Shown here: piece after piece, positions 52,209-61,707 of the stretch
How positions within the stretch are numbered: position 1 is the first letter of the stretch
Layout: each line of letters opens with the position of its first letter
Origin: JABGQS01 sp963674545
Lineage (GTDB): Bacteria > Bacillota > Clostridia > Christensenellales > SZUA-584
Assembly (NCBI GenBank): GCA_963674545.2
Contig: CAXXFB010000001.1
Location: 806,001-870,000, forward strand
DNA: 64,000 bases
Direction: 5' to 3'
Notes under the pieces: model-generated
What the model was told of the DNA's origin: nothing
What the model saw: only the letters and a program-made list of their open reading frames with translations
Database searches by the model: none
Program-made: the position numbers and the translations under genes

Positions 52209-53426
52209 ATGATATTAGTTAACGAAAACTACCAGCGGCTTCAGGGAAGCTATTTGTTTTCTGAAATAGCTAAGCGCATAAGCGCACATGGCTCTGACAA
52301 CGTTATAAAGCTTGGTATTGGCGATGCGACACGTCCGCTTCCGCAGGCTGTAACAAAGGCTATGAAAGATGCTGTGGATGATATGGGTACAGCATCCGGC
52401 TTCCACGGATACGGGCCGGAGCAGGGATATGCATGGCTGCGCGAAGCTATCGCTGATAACGATTACGCAGGCTTGTCCATCTCTGCAGACGAGATATTTA
52501 TTTCGGACGGAGCAAAGTGCGACACCGGCAACATCGGTGAATTATTCTCTGATACATGCACCGTTGCAGTGCAGGACCCGGTATACCCGGTATATGTTGA
52601 TACCAACGTTATGGCAGGTCGCTCAGGTGAATTTGACCCAATAAAGAAAGCATACACAGATATAACATATCTTGCGTGTACGGCGGAAAATAGTTTTAAA
52701 CCGGCTCTGCCCAGCACACCGATAGACATAATATACCTTTGCTACCCCAACAACCCGACAGGAACCGTGCTTACGAAAGCGGAGCTTAAAACCTGGGTTG
52801 ACTATGCGAAGAAGAACGGTTCGATAATACTGTTTGACGCAGCGTATGAAGCGTTCATAAGAGAGGACGACATACCTCACAGTATTTATGAGATAGAAGG
52901 CGCTACAGAAGTTGCCATAGAATTCCGCAGCTTTTCCAAAACAGCAGGATTCACCGGTGCCCGCTGCGCATTTGCAGTAGTTCCAAAGGCGCTTTACGGT
53001 TATGATTCTGACGGAGAAGCGATGTCGCTCAATACCATGTGGAACAGACGCCATACCACCAAGTTTAACGGTGTGCCGTACGTTACCCAGAAAGGCGCAC
53101 TTGCCTGTTATTCGCAGGAAGGCAAAGCACAGCTTAAAGAAACGATTGATTATTACCTTGCAAATGCAAAGATAATCACCGGCGGACTTAAATCACTTGG
53201 AATAGAATGCTTCGGCGGAGTAAACTCACCGTACATCTGGCTGAAGACTCCGAACAACATGCCATCTTGGGACTTCTTTGACAAGCTGCTCAATGAAGCG
53301 AACGTTGCTGGAACACCGGGTGCGGGCTTTGGAAGCGCTGGTGAAGGCTGTTTCAGACTGACGGCTTTCAACACTAAGGAAAACACCATAGAAGCAGTTG
53401 AGCGAATAAGCGCACTGAAATTTTAA
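52209..53426 (+). CDS. dapL: LL-diaminopimelate aminotransferase
   Basis: Converts tetrahydrodipicolinate directly to LL-diaminopimelate for lysine and peptidoglycan synthesis. The 405-residue fold-type I PLP enzyme has KLGIGDATRPLP, SGFHGYGPEQGY, DGAKCDTGNI, CYPNNPTGT and the PLP lysine in SFSKTAGFTGAR, the DapL pattern. The start ATG follows AGGAGAG by 9 bases. It is a single-gene unit ended by a strong terminator. A conventional DapF would be needed next in the pathway; the DapF-like protein in this window lacks its cysteines. Confidence 0.95.
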   Translation: MILVNENYQRLQGSYLFSEIAKRISAHGSDNVIKLGIGDATRPLPQAVTKAMKDAVDDMGTASGFHGYGPEQGYAWLREAIADNDYAGLSISADEIFISDGAKCDTGNIGELFSDTCTVAVQDPVYPVYVDTNVMAGRSGEFDPIKKAYTDITYLACTAENSFKPALPSTPIDIIYLCYPNNPTGTVLTKAELKTWVDYAKKNGSIILFDAAYEAFIREDDIPHSIYEIEGATEVAIEFRSFSKTAGFTGARCAFAVVPKALYGYDSDGEAMSLNTMWNRRHTTKFNGVPYVTQKGALACYSQEGKAQLKETIDYYLANAKIITGGLKSLGIECFGGVNSPYIWLKTPNNMPSWDFFDKLLNEANVAGTPGAGFGSAGEGCFRLTAFNTKENTIEAVERISALKF

Positions 53427-53430
53427 ATAG

Positions 53431-53464
53431 AAAGCCCTTGCTGCATTTATGGCAGAAGGGCTTT
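53431..53464 (+). terminator. terminator of dapL (possibly bidirectional)
   Basis: AAAGCCCTT and AAGGGCTTT pair perfectly, with an inner CTGC/GCAG extension, and are flanked by A and T runs. The convergent surface protein gene ends at 53508, so the element may serve both. Confidence 0.9.
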
Positions 53465-53507
53465 ATTCTAACGATTTTTTATTAGCCGGACTAAACCCGG
53501 CTCTTTT

Positions 53508-56500
53508 TTATACTCCCGAACGTTTCTTTACAGCCACTGCCGCAGCTGCCATAAGCATCAATGCCGCTATTGCCACCCAGATTAACCAACCGGAGCTATC
53601 CCCTGTGTCCGGATTTTCTACAATAGTAACATCTTCGACCGAAACGACTTCGCCATCATAAGACAGGCTTATCTGTATAGCTACTGTGTCCTCTGTGAAT
53701 GTTACATTTATATTGCTGCCATCCAATGTATATCCACCCATAGCTCCACTTGTCATATTGAGATTAAACGTGGCAAGAATAGTGTTGCTGCTATTTTTTA
53801 TTACAAGAGTATGATCTGCGTACGGCACGATATCAAAGGTTACTTTGCCGCTTGCATCGGTTACACCAGTCTTTACAGTCGAGTGGAGTTCTATCGTATA
53901 ACCGGCAAGCGGGTTTCCGCTGCCGTCGCTGAGCAGCGCTCCTAAACTGCCGGTCTGCACACCGTCAGCAATCTTCCACTGTGCATACAGCGTTGTGTCG
54001 CCTACAGGGAAAGTGAACATATCGCCCGGGTCATATGCGTCTCCGCTGCCGTCTTCCGCTGTGTTCCATCCGTTAAACTCGTATCCGCTGTTTGTAAGTG
54101 TGTTAGCTGCAACCACTATTTTCGACCCAACTGCCTGCGTAGACGAATCCGGTACGGTACCGGTGCCGCCGCCGTCGTTATAATCAAGATCGCAAAGTAC
54201 GAGATATGCGCCGAAAGTCGGCATCCACTCGGTCGGAATATCTATTCCGTATGCTTCCTCCGTATCTTCTGTAAATATATAATGCGTATGTGTCATTGTT
54301 GTCGGCGGACTCGGGCTGATGGTATCTGTACCGAGCAGCACCGCCGCTGTGTCGGATATACTGATGCTGCCGTCACTACCCCCGCCGTGCCCGATATCAC
54401 ACGTACCTTCTGTGTGTTTTATGGCATATACGATACCGCCGGATATGGTAATGGTGCCGCCGTCGCCGCCGTCGCCGCCGCCGATCGCAGCGCTGTCATC
54501 GCCTCCCATGGCCGTCACCGTCCCGCCGGATATATGAATTTCCCCACCGTGGCCGTAATAGCCACCGCCGATGCCTGCGCCGCTATAGCCGCTATCGTTT
54601 TCGCTGCTGCCGCCTCCGTATGCCGTTACATCCGCAGTGCCCGATATATTGATCGTACCGCCTGAGCAATACTGGCCACCGCCAATGCCTGCACCGTATT
54701 CCCCGCCTGTGGTCGTCACATCCGCATCGCCTTCTATCGTGATGTCACCACCGTCCTTGCCTTCAGAAGAAGCATCGCAGCCGCTGCCAATCCCTGCACC
54801 GTTGTTGCCACCCGTCGCAGCCACCGTGCCGCCGGAGATATGTATCGTGCCGCCGCCGCTGTAGTAGCCGCCGCCGATACCTGCGCCGTCTGTGCCGCCC
54901 TGCGCACTCACACTGCCGCCGGTTATCGTCACGCTGCCGGTATCCTCCGCTTGTTCTCCGCTTCCGATACCGGAGCCTGTGCTGCCGCCCGTTGCTACCA
55001 CCGTTCCGCCTTGTATCGTTACGTTACAGCCCTCGCTTGAACCACCGCCGATACCTGCCGCTTCATTGCCGCCTTGTGCACTAACAGTGCCGCCTGCTAT
55101 TTCTATCGTTCCGCCGGTGGCAAAGCATCCGCCGCCAATACCTGCACTATAAGTCCCGCCTGTTGCCGTGACGTCAGCGTTTTCTGATATCGTGATCTTC
55201 GTATCTGCATCATCGTTATAAGGTGTGTATCCACTGCCGATGCCTGCTCCATACATACCGCCTGTTGCCGTGACTTTTACACTGCCTTTAATTGTAATGA
55301 CTCCGCCGTCACCTTCGTAGCCGCCGCCGATACCTGCTGCCTCAATGCCGCCTTCCGCCGTTACATCCGCATTACCCGATATCGTGATAATCCCGCCTGC
55401 ACAGTAGTCTCCGCCGCCGATACCTGCACCGTATTGGCCTAAGCCGCTTGACCCGCCGCCGTATGCCTTAACCGTGCCGCCTAATATGTTGATCGTGCCG
55501 CCGTTGACGCCATTGCTGCCGTCGCTGCCGTCGCCGCTGCCAATGCCCGCTCCGCCGTCAGTACCGCCGGTCGCCGTTATCGTACCGCTTGTTATTGTAA
55601 TGCTTCCGCCGTTTCCGTAATAACCGCCGCCGATGCCCGCCGCTTCTGTGCCGCCCTTGGCCGTTACCGTACCGCCGGAAATATTTATAGTGCCGCCCGG
55701 GCTGTATTCACCGCCGCCGATGCCTGCTCCGTTTGTCCCCTCACATCCGGCGGTAATATTTCCGCCAGAAATATTGATTACGGTGGTGTTGGTTTCAACG
55801 TTATATCCGGTGCCGATGCCGGCGCCGCTTGCTCCACCTTCTGCCGTAACAGTGCCGCCGGTAATGTTGATCGTGCCGCCGCTGCCCCCGTTTCCACCGC
55901 CTATGCCCGCTGCATGGCTGTAGCCTCTTGCAGTTACAATACCGCCTGAAATTGTAATACTTCCACCGCTGCTGAGATTACCTCCGCCTATACCTGCAGC
56001 GAAATCACCACCGTTGGTTTCAACGTCTCCACCTGATATAGTTATGCTTCCAGCTTCCGCATTGTAACTGCAGCCTATACCGGCCGCTAAACTTCCGCCT
56101 ATAACATCCAGTGTCCCAGTACCATTGATTTGAAGAGATACTCCACTCATGACACTTATCCCAGGCTCGAACTCTCCACTGGTCAGATATGTGTTCCCTG
56201 TAAATGCCAGCGTATTGCCGCTGCCCGAAAACTTGAGCGCACATGCGCCGGATGTTGCCGAATTGTCGATTTTCACTCCGCTTAGCGTGAGACTGACCCC
56301 AGCGCCGCACACGATTTTCATGTTAGTATACGTCACATCACCGGTGTTGGTCAGTGTGACCGTCAGCCCCGCATTTATCGTGATCGTAGAGTCGTTTCCG
56401 TATTCGGATAAGTCATGTGTGCTGTTTGAGCTGATCGTGCCGTCTGCCGCTAATGCAGGCAAAGGCATCAGTGCTAAAATCATTAGAACCGTAACCATAA

Positions 56501-56519
56501 CGACGACTATTTTTTTCAT
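53508..56519 (-). CDS. Gly-rich repeat surface protein with NPDTG sorting signal (copy 2)
   Basis: A 1003-residue secreted protein. It has a signal peptide (MKKIVVVMVTVLMILALMPL, ending ALA), a strand-rich start, about 19 units of 30-45 residues built on (A/G)AGIGGG...GG-I-ISGG-V-A-GG, then an InlB-type Listeria-Bacteroides repeat (GYEFNGWNTAEDGSGDAYD...TLYAQWK), a CnaB/SpaA-like domain (LAGYTIELHSTVKTGV) and a C-terminal NPDTG, membrane helix and KKRSGV anchor. Start 56519 follows AAGGGA. Anchoring would need a sortase not present here. It is 59 bases downstream of its paralogue. Confidence 0.85.
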   Translation of the reverse strand: MKKIVVVMVTVLMILALMPLPALAADGTISSNSTHDLSEYGNDSTITINAGLTVTLTNTGDVTYTNMKIVCGAGVSLTLSGVKIDNSATSGACALKFSGSGNTLAFTGNTYLTSGEFEPGISVMSGVSLQINGTGTLDVIGGSLAAGIGCSYNAEAGSITISGGDVETNGGDFAAGIGGGNLSSGGSITISGGIVTARGYSHAAGIGGGNGGSGGTINITGGTVTAEGGASGAGIGTGYNVETNTTVINISGGNITAGCEGTNGAGIGGGEYSPGGTINISGGTVTAKGGTEAAGIGGGYYGNGGSITITSGTITATGGTDGGAGIGSGDGSDGSNGVNGGTINILGGTVKAYGGGSSGLGQYGAGIGGGDYCAGGIITISGNADVTAEGGIEAAGIGGGYEGDGGVITIKGSVKVTATGGMYGAGIGSGYTPYNDDADTKITISENADVTATGGTYSAGIGGGCFATGGTIEIAGGTVSAQGGNEAAGIGGGSSEGCNVTIQGGTVVATGGSTGSGIGSGEQAEDTGSVTITGGSVSAQGGTDGAGIGGGYYSGGGTIHISGGTVAATGGNNGAGIGSGCDASSEGKDGGDITIEGDADVTTTGGEYGAGIGGGQYCSGGTINISGTADVTAYGGGSSENDSGYSGAGIGGGYYGHGGEIHISGGTVTAMGGDDSAAIGGGDGGDGGTITISGGIVYAIKHTEGTCDIGHGGGSDGSISISDTAAVLLGTDTISPSPPTTMTHTHYIFTEDTEEAYGIDIPTEWMPTFGAYLVLCDLDYNDGGGTGTVPDSSTQAVGSKIVVAANTLTNSGYEFNGWNTAEDGSGDAYDPGDMFTFPVGDTTLYAQWKIADGVQTGSLGALLSDGSGNPLAGYTIELHSTVKTGVTDASGKVTFDIVPYADHTLVIKNSSNTILATFNLNMTSGAMGGYTLDGSNINVTFTEDTVAIQISLSYDGEVVSVEDVTIVENPDTGDSSGWLIWVAIAALMLMAAAAVAVKKRSGV

Positions 56520-59300
56520 ATCTATTTCCCTTCTTAATAAGAGAACCGCCAGATTTAAACCCAGCGTTTCTTTAAAGTTCAATATTTAATATTTACACGT
56601 CTGCGCAATGCAAACATTGCTGCTATCATTGTCAGCACAGATGCTATCGCCGCCCAAACTAGCCAGTTAGAACCGCTGCCCGTATCCGGGTTTTCCATTA
56701 TCGTGACATCTTCGACAGTTGTTTCTTCGCCGTCGAAGGATATATCTATCTGGACGCTTACAGTATGCCCGGTATATGTTACGTCTATCTCACTTCCGTT
56801 TATAACATATCCGCTTGCTGAACCTTCACTCATCTTTAGAGTGAACGTTGCTACTATAACGTCGCTGCTGTTCTTTATGATAAGAGTATGGTCTTTGAAC
56901 AAAACATTAGAGAAAGTAACTTTGCCGTCCGAATCTGTTACTCCGGTAAGCACAACGGAATGAAGCTCTATCGTGTATCCAGGAAGAGGATCCCCGTTAT
57001 CGTCTGTTAAAACGGTTCCTATCATCCCTCTCTGCCCGCCTGTGTCTTCCGCCCAAACTGCATATAGTGTCTTATCTTCAAGCGGCATCAACATTTTTTC
57101 GCCGCCGTTATAGCTCGTTCCTTCGTTGTCTTGCCGGGAATTCCAGCCTGTAAATACATAACCATCGTTGGTTAGGCTTGTTCCGTCGTCCAGCGTTATT
57201 TCCTGTCCGCCTGCTACTGTCGTCTCGAAGCCGCCGCTGCCTCCGTTCGCATCATAATCAAGAGTGTACAGCCTGAAATAACCGCCTGTTGCATCCGTCC
57301 AGTCTGCAGCCACTTTTATCCCGTATACAGAATAGTCTTTAAAAACAAGAGGATCTTTCGAATCCGACGATGTTTTATGTACATGTCCGTCTGGAATTAT
57401 CGGTGGGTCTTCGTTTACAAGATCGTTCTTAAGAAAAACTGCACTTCCGCCCGATATCAGAATCAATGCGCCAGGACCAATATCCCCTTCCGGTCCGCCT
57501 GCATAAACGAGTCCGCCCGATATGGTAACTTCGCTATTTGCATCACGGTTAGTTACATAGTCGTTGACCACCGGTTCGACTCCAGTTGCTCCGTCGCCGA
57601 TTCCTGCCGCAGCTACATATATCGAAATATCCGACTGAGCTATGAACAGTTCCAAATTATGCTCGTCTGGATTTTTTATAGACTGTAGAGCCTCCGCTTC
57701 CAGATCTATTTTAATTTCAGGTACCTTACTTAGCGCATATACTGTTCCGCCTGATATATTGATTATACCGCCGTGTCCTTCTTCACCGCCGCCTATGCCT
57801 GCGCCGTATCCTTCACTTGTTGCATTAATTATTCCACCTGAAATAGTTATAATGTTTGCATCGCCCATAACTCCACCACCGATGCCTGCAGCGCTCTCGC
57901 CGGCGATTGCATCTACCGTACCGCCCGATATTGTTATAACGCCGCTTCTACCATTGTATCCGCCGCCTATCCCCGCACTGCAGTGTTCGCCGCCGATTGC
58001 TTCTATTGTACCGCCTGATATGGTTATGATACCTCCGCTTGGCTGAGGTTCAACATCTTCTTCCTGAGGAAACCCGTCGCCGCTGCCGATGCCTGCTCCA
58101 TATAAGGTACTCTCCGCTTTTACGCTTCCTCCTGATATCGTTATGGTTCCGCCATTGCCTCCGACACCGCCGCCTATACCTGCAGCTCCGCAAGTTGAGT
58201 AATAATAATCGTCAAATACTGTATCGCCTAATGCGTCCACCGTACCGCCTGTTATAGTTATCGAACCGCCGTCTCCATAACATCCGCCGCCTATACCTGC
58301 GCCGCCTGTGCCATAAGCCTTTACATCTGCTGTTCCTTCTATTGTTATAGTACCGCTGTCCGTATTTTTTCCGCCACCGATGCCTGCTCCGCCGTTGGCA
58401 CCGCCTTTTGAAACAACGCTGCCACCCGAAACTTTGATAGTTCCTCCGTCAAGGCCTTCAACAGATGCATCATTTCCGCTTCCTATTCCCGCACCTTCCT
58501 GGCCGCCTGAAGCAGCAACATCGGCACTGCCGGATATCTCTATGGTGCCGCCGCCGCTGTAATAACCGCCGCCTATACCAGCTCCATCGATCCCGCCCAG
58601 GGCAGTAACGCTGCCGCCGGATATCTTGATGCTTCCGGTGTCAGCTGCTTCCTCTCCGCTTCCGATGCCTGCTCCGCCGTTTCCGCCTTCCGCTTCCACA
58701 GTTCCTCCGGATATTGTGACCGAAGCGCCCTTGCTTGAACCGCCGCCGATACCTGCTCCTTCTTTGCTTCCGTAGCCCTTAACAGTGCCGCCCTGTATAT
58801 CTATCGTTCCGCCGGAGCCCAAAAAGCCGCCGCCGATGCCTGCTGCGCCTGCTGGTTCTATTCCCTGCAAATCATAGCCGCCGTATGCTGTAATATCCGC
58901 AGTGCCGGATATCTTGATGCTTCCGCCGTTGCCGTTATAACCGCCGCCGATGCCTGCTCCGCCGATACTGCCGTAAGCTTCGACGATGCCTCCTGATATC
59001 TCTATCGTCCCGCCGCCGCCGTAATCACCGCCGCCGCCGATGCCTGCAGCATGACTTCCGCCGTAAGCTTCGACATCTCCGCCAGTTATCTTAACTGTAC
59101 CATTCGACATATTTATTCCTGCACCGATCCCCGCTCCGTTTTCACCGCCGGTAGCCTGCACATTGCCGCCTGAGATCGTGATGCTTCCTACAGCACCGTT
59201 ATATTCTCCGCCGCCTAGTCCTGCAGCATCATCGCCGCCCAGCAGTGAAACGATATCGCTCTCACCACCTGTTATATTAAGTGATGTCCCTGACAGCACT
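53900..59300. repeat. GC-rich DNA repeats encoding the AGIGGG units
   Basis: Across both surface genes the plus strand shows recurring blocks such as CCGCCGCCGATACCTGC every roughly 75-130 bases. Each is the reverse complement of a GC-rich AGIGGG codon run. Units are degenerate at the DNA level, so short-range slippage is less likely than in perfect repeats, but recombination between the two genes is possible. Confidence 0.8.
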
Positions 59301-59650
59301 TTGACGGCCGGCTCACCATAACCCGCTTTCAGATAAGAAGTATTTTTCAATATCAGCGTATTTCCTGCGCCGTCGAACGTTATCGGGCATGCGGTCGATG
59401 TAGCGCTGACATCAATGTTCAAATTATCTATCGTCAGTGTTGTACCGGCGCTGCAAAACACATTAACTTTTTTCGTGCCTGTAAGCGTCACTGCACCGCT
59501 TACGCCTATCGTATCTCCGTCTGAAGCAGTAGAAATATCAAACGACTCGCCATCGCCCACAACGTGGTCATAAGTCGCTGCCGATGCTACAGCCGGCATC
59601 ATCGTAAAAACCATTAAAACAGTAATCAATACACCTAATACTTTTTTCAT
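56579..59650 (-). CDS. Gly-rich repeat surface protein with NPDTG sorting signal (copy 1)
   Basis: A 1023-residue paralogue of the following gene. Order: signal peptide (MKKVLGVLITVLMVFTMMPA), about 18 AGIGGG-type units (roughly 105-700), a more acidic segment, an InlB-type repeat (GYVFTGWNSRQDNEGTSYN...TLYAVWA), a CnaB-like domain (LPGYTIELHSVVLTGV) and a C-terminal ENPDTG, helix and RRRVNIKY tail. Modules match the other copy in order (SSKG, EEAADTG, YYSGGGTI, NDASVEGLDGG). ATG 59650 has AAGGGA 9 bases upstream. The ends resemble sortase-anchored adhesin-like proteins; the ligand is unknown. Confidence 0.85.
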   Translation of the reverse strand: MKKVLGVLITVLMVFTMMPAVASAATYDHVVGDGESFDISTASDGDTIGVSGAVTLTGTKKVNVFCSAGTTLTIDNLNIDVSATSTACPITFDGAGNTLILKNTSYLKAGYGEPAVKVLSGTSLNITGGESDIVSLLGGDDAAGLGGGEYNGAVGSITISGGNVQATGGENGAGIGAGINMSNGTVKITGGDVEAYGGSHAAGIGGGGDYGGGGTIEISGGIVEAYGSIGGAGIGGGYNGNGGSIKISGTADITAYGGYDLQGIEPAGAAGIGGGFLGSGGTIDIQGGTVKGYGSKEGAGIGGGSSKGASVTISGGTVEAEGGNGGAGIGSGEEAADTGSIKISGGSVTALGGIDGAGIGGGYYSGGGTIEISGSADVAASGGQEGAGIGSGNDASVEGLDGGTIKVSGGSVVSKGGANGGAGIGGGKNTDSGTITIEGTADVKAYGTGGAGIGGGCYGDGGSITITGGTVDALGDTVFDDYYYSTCGAAGIGGGVGGNGGTITISGGSVKAESTLYGAGIGSGDGFPQEEDVEPQPSGGIITISGGTIEAIGGEHCSAGIGGGYNGRSGVITISGGTVDAIAGESAAGIGGGVMGDANIITISGGIINATSEGYGAGIGGGEEGHGGIINISGGTVYALSKVPEIKIDLEAEALQSIKNPDEHNLELFIAQSDISIYVAAAGIGDGATGVEPVVNDYVTNRDANSEVTISGGLVYAGGPEGDIGPGALILISGGSAVFLKNDLVNEDPPIIPDGHVHKTSSDSKDPLVFKDYSVYGIKVAADWTDATGGYFRLYTLDYDANGGSGGFETTVAGGQEITLDDGTSLTNDGYVFTGWNSRQDNEGTSYNGGEKMLMPLEDKTLYAVWAEDTGGQRGMIGTVLTDDNGDPLPGYTIELHSVVLTGVTDSDGKVTFSNVLFKDHTLIIKNSSDVIVATFTLKMSEGSASGYVINGSEIDVTYTGHTVSVQIDISFDGEETTVEDVTIMENPDTGSGSNWLVWAAIASVLTMIAAMFALRRRVNIKY

Positions 59651-59659
59651 TACATAAAT

Positions 59660-60130
59660 TCCCTTCGCTATAAACAAAAATAATAATCAGACTGGGTGTA
59701 GTTTTATCACGATAGGCAAGCGCCTGATATGGGATATGGCTTCTACAAATCTGGATGTTTCTTCACATAAAGTATATCTTATTTGCCATTGTTTTTCCAA
59801 TAAAAAAACAACTTTTTTTGAAGATTCATCAATTTTCACATTAATTAATATAAAAAGGGATATATTCCTTGGTTATATATGATTTAACAGGTAATATTTC
59901 CCTTATTCTGCATGATGTTTATCCCAATTTATATTTTTAATGCGACATCGAAATTCACGAAAACTAGACTTGCGTCACAGGAATAGCTTACTTGTTTTCT
60001 ATAATAAAAAGCAATGAGTTCAACAAACGCCTTAAACTGCAGCTATAAACAGGACTGTCCTAAATGCCGGAATTAAAAGAGGAAAACCCGGGATTTTTTG
60101 TTTTTTCATTTTATCTCATATTGATTCAAT
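59660..60130. other. AT-rich 5' region of the surface protein operon
   Basis: No gene is supported in this stretch of about 470 bases. It holds the RBS and leader of the surface gene at its left end, a candidate promoter at 59771-59800, poly-A/T runs and only short frames. No tRNA was seen. The segment from 59801 to 60130 shows nothing I can name. Confidence 0.6.
59771..59800 (-). promoter_or_regulatory. candidate promoter for the tandem surface protein genes
   Basis: Minus strand TTGGAA (59795-59800), 18-base spacer and TATACT (59771-59776). If used, the leader would be about 115 bases long before the ATG at 59650, room for regulation. No known riboswitch fold was recognised in it. Confidence 0.5.
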
Positions 60131-60161
60131 AAAAACCCGGCTGTAAACCTCGGTTTTATTT
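60129..60161 (-). terminator. terminator of the isc cluster
   Basis: Minus-strand AAAACC and GGTTTT close a hairpin whose inner part pairs GG with CC; a TTTTTATTG tract follows. It begins about 22 bases past the iscU stop. Confidence 0.75.
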
Positions 60162-60181
60162 ATTGAAGATTTGCTTCGTAT

Positions 60182-60544
60182 TTACTTGGATTTATAGTCT
60201 TTGATTGCGGCTTTAAGCGCATCCTCCGCAAGAAGTGAGCAGTGTATCTTTTTATCCGGAAGTCCCCCAAGTTCTTCGACTATATCGGCTTTCGTCATTG
60301 CTTCAGCTTCCTCTATGGTTTTGCCTTTCGCCATATCCGTAGCAATGCTGGAAGAAGCTATTGCAGCGCAGCAACCGTAGGTCTTATATTTAATATCCTT
60401 GATCTTGTTGTCTTCTACCCTGATGTACATCTGCATGGTGTCGCCGCACTCGCTGCTGCCTACTTCGGCATAGCCGTCCGGGTTCTCCATCTCACCGACG
60501 TTATGAGGGTTTTTGAAATGTTCCAATACTTTATCGTTATACAT
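60182..60544 (-). CDS. iscU: IscU/NifU-like Fe-S cluster scaffold
   Basis: Assembles Fe-S clusters from sulfur delivered by IscS. The 120 residues hold the three ligand cysteines Cys33 (SSECGDTM), Cys58/59 (YGCCAAIASSS) and Cys102 (IHCSLLAEDAL). A doubled cysteine replaces the usual GCGSAI, a minor change. ATG 60544 is used because AAGGAG is 9 bases upstream. It overlaps iscS slightly at the stop of iscS, and ends the iscR-iscS-iscU unit. Confidence 0.92.
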   Translation of the reverse strand: MYNDKVLEHFKNPHNVGEMENPDGYAEVGSSECGDTMQMYIRVEDNKIKDIKYKTYGCCAAIASSSIATDMAKGKTIEEAEAMTKADIVEELGGLPDKKIHCSLLAEDALKAAIKDYKSK

Positions 60545-60545
60545 A

Positions 60546-61706
60546 TTACTTTTCTCCTTTATCAGCAAACAGAGGCGATATCGCTCTTAATCTGCCCACT
60601 ATGCTTTTCGTTTTTTCAATTACTTCGTCTATCTGTGCTGTACTATTCCGGCGCCCTATTGTGAACCTTACCGCTGCCCGTGCATGTTCTATGCTGAAAC
60701 CCATCTGCCGCAGTACATATGACGGGCTGGTAGAACCAGATGAGCACGCAGAGCCTGTCGATACTGCTATGCCTTCAAGATCCAGATGAAGCATGAGCGC
60801 CTCTGCCTCTATCCCCTCGAAAGAGATGTTAACGTTGCCCGGCAGCCTATCCGTTTTGTGCCCGTTCAGAAAGACCCTTGGCAGCTCTAGTAAGCCTTTT
60901 CTTAGTCTTTCTGCTAGCTTTGTTTCCCTCTCGTACTCTTTATCCATGTCTTGAACAGCAAGCTCTATTGCAGCACCCAGGCCGACTATTCCGGGAGTGT
61001 CCAAAGTACCTGCCCTTTTCCCTTTTTCCTGAGCCCCGCCGTGCACAAATTTCTCTATATTCGTACCAGTTCTTATATAAAGCACACCCACTCCTTTGGG
61101 ACCGTAGAACTTATGGGCGGACATTGAAAGCATATCTATATTCATCTCGTCAACGTTTATTGGTATATGCCCCGCCGCTTGTACAGCATCTGTGTGGAAA
61201 GGTATTCCGTGTTCTTTTGCGACAGCGCCTATTTGCTTTATAGGCATTATCGTGCCTACTTCGTTGTTTGCCGTCATCACACTTATCAGCACGGTATCGC
61301 TTCGCAGGGCCGCTTCGACCGCTTCCGGGCTGACACGGCCGTCTTTGTCAACGGACAGATATGTCACTTCGAATCCTTCTTTTTCAAGGCTTTCGCACGT
61401 TTCAAGGACCGCATGATGCTCTACCGACGTCGTTATTATATGCCCTTTGCCAGCAAACCGGGCTGCACCTTTTATAGCCCAGTTGTCGCTTTCCGTGCCT
61501 CCGGAGGTAAAAAATATCTCGGCCGGTTTTGCCCCTATAGCAGCGGCAACCTGTGAGCGTGCCTTTGCTACACTCTTTTCCGCTTCTCTTCCGCAGCCGT
61601 GCAGGCTGGATGCGTTTCCGAACGTTTCAGAGAAATAGGGCATCATGGTTTTTAAGACTTTCTTGTCTGTGTACGTTGTAGCTGCGTGGTCCAGATATAT
61701 TCCCAT
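60546..61706 (-). CDS. iscS: cysteine desulfurase
   Basis: PLP enzyme that removes sulfur from cysteine for Fe-S and thiolation pathways. The 386 residues include DHAATTYTDKKV, the PLP lysine in MSAHKFYGPKGVG and the mobile-loop active Cys in STGSACSSGS. The loop is of the IscS/NifS group I type. ATG 61706 follows AAGGTG. It sits 1 base after the iscR-like gene and pairs with iscU. Confidence 0.94.
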   Translation of the reverse strand: MGIYLDHAATTYTDKKVLKTMMPYFSETFGNASSLHGCGREAEKSVAKARSQVAAAIGAKPAEIFFTSGGTESDNWAIKGAARFAGKGHIITTSVEHHAVLETCESLEKEGFEVTYLSVDKDGRVSPEAVEAALRSDTVLISVMTANNEVGTIMPIKQIGAVAKEHGIPFHTDAVQAAGHIPINVDEMNIDMLSMSAHKFYGPKGVGVLYIRTGTNIEKFVHGGAQEKGKRAGTLDTPGIVGLGAAIELAVQDMDKEYERETKLAERLRKGLLELPRVFLNGHKTDRLPGNVNISFEGIEAEALMLHLDLEGIAVSTGSACSSGSTSPSYVLRQMGFSIEHARAAVRFTIGRRNSTAQIDEVIEKTKSIVGRLRAISPLFADKGEK

Positions 61707-61707
61707 A

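Noticed and set aside
54282..54665. Plus-strand frames opposite the Gly-rich repeats
   Set aside because: Pro/Ala/Cys-rich shadows of the periodic GC-rich repeats; several similar ones occur in both surface genes without signals or RBS.
53900..59300. Repeats considered as a CRISPR or satellite array
   Set aside because: The period is uneven, the units degenerate and fully inside open coding frames, so they are protein repeats.
59650..59770. Leader of the surface operon as a c-di-GMP riboswitch
   Set aside because: I looked for the GEMM-type conserved blocks and did not find them; the leader is only AT-rich with short GC patches.
60085..60108. aaaacccgggatttttt as a terminator
   Set aside because: The CCCGGG core has no loop, so no stable hairpin forms; the real terminator is at 60129-60161.
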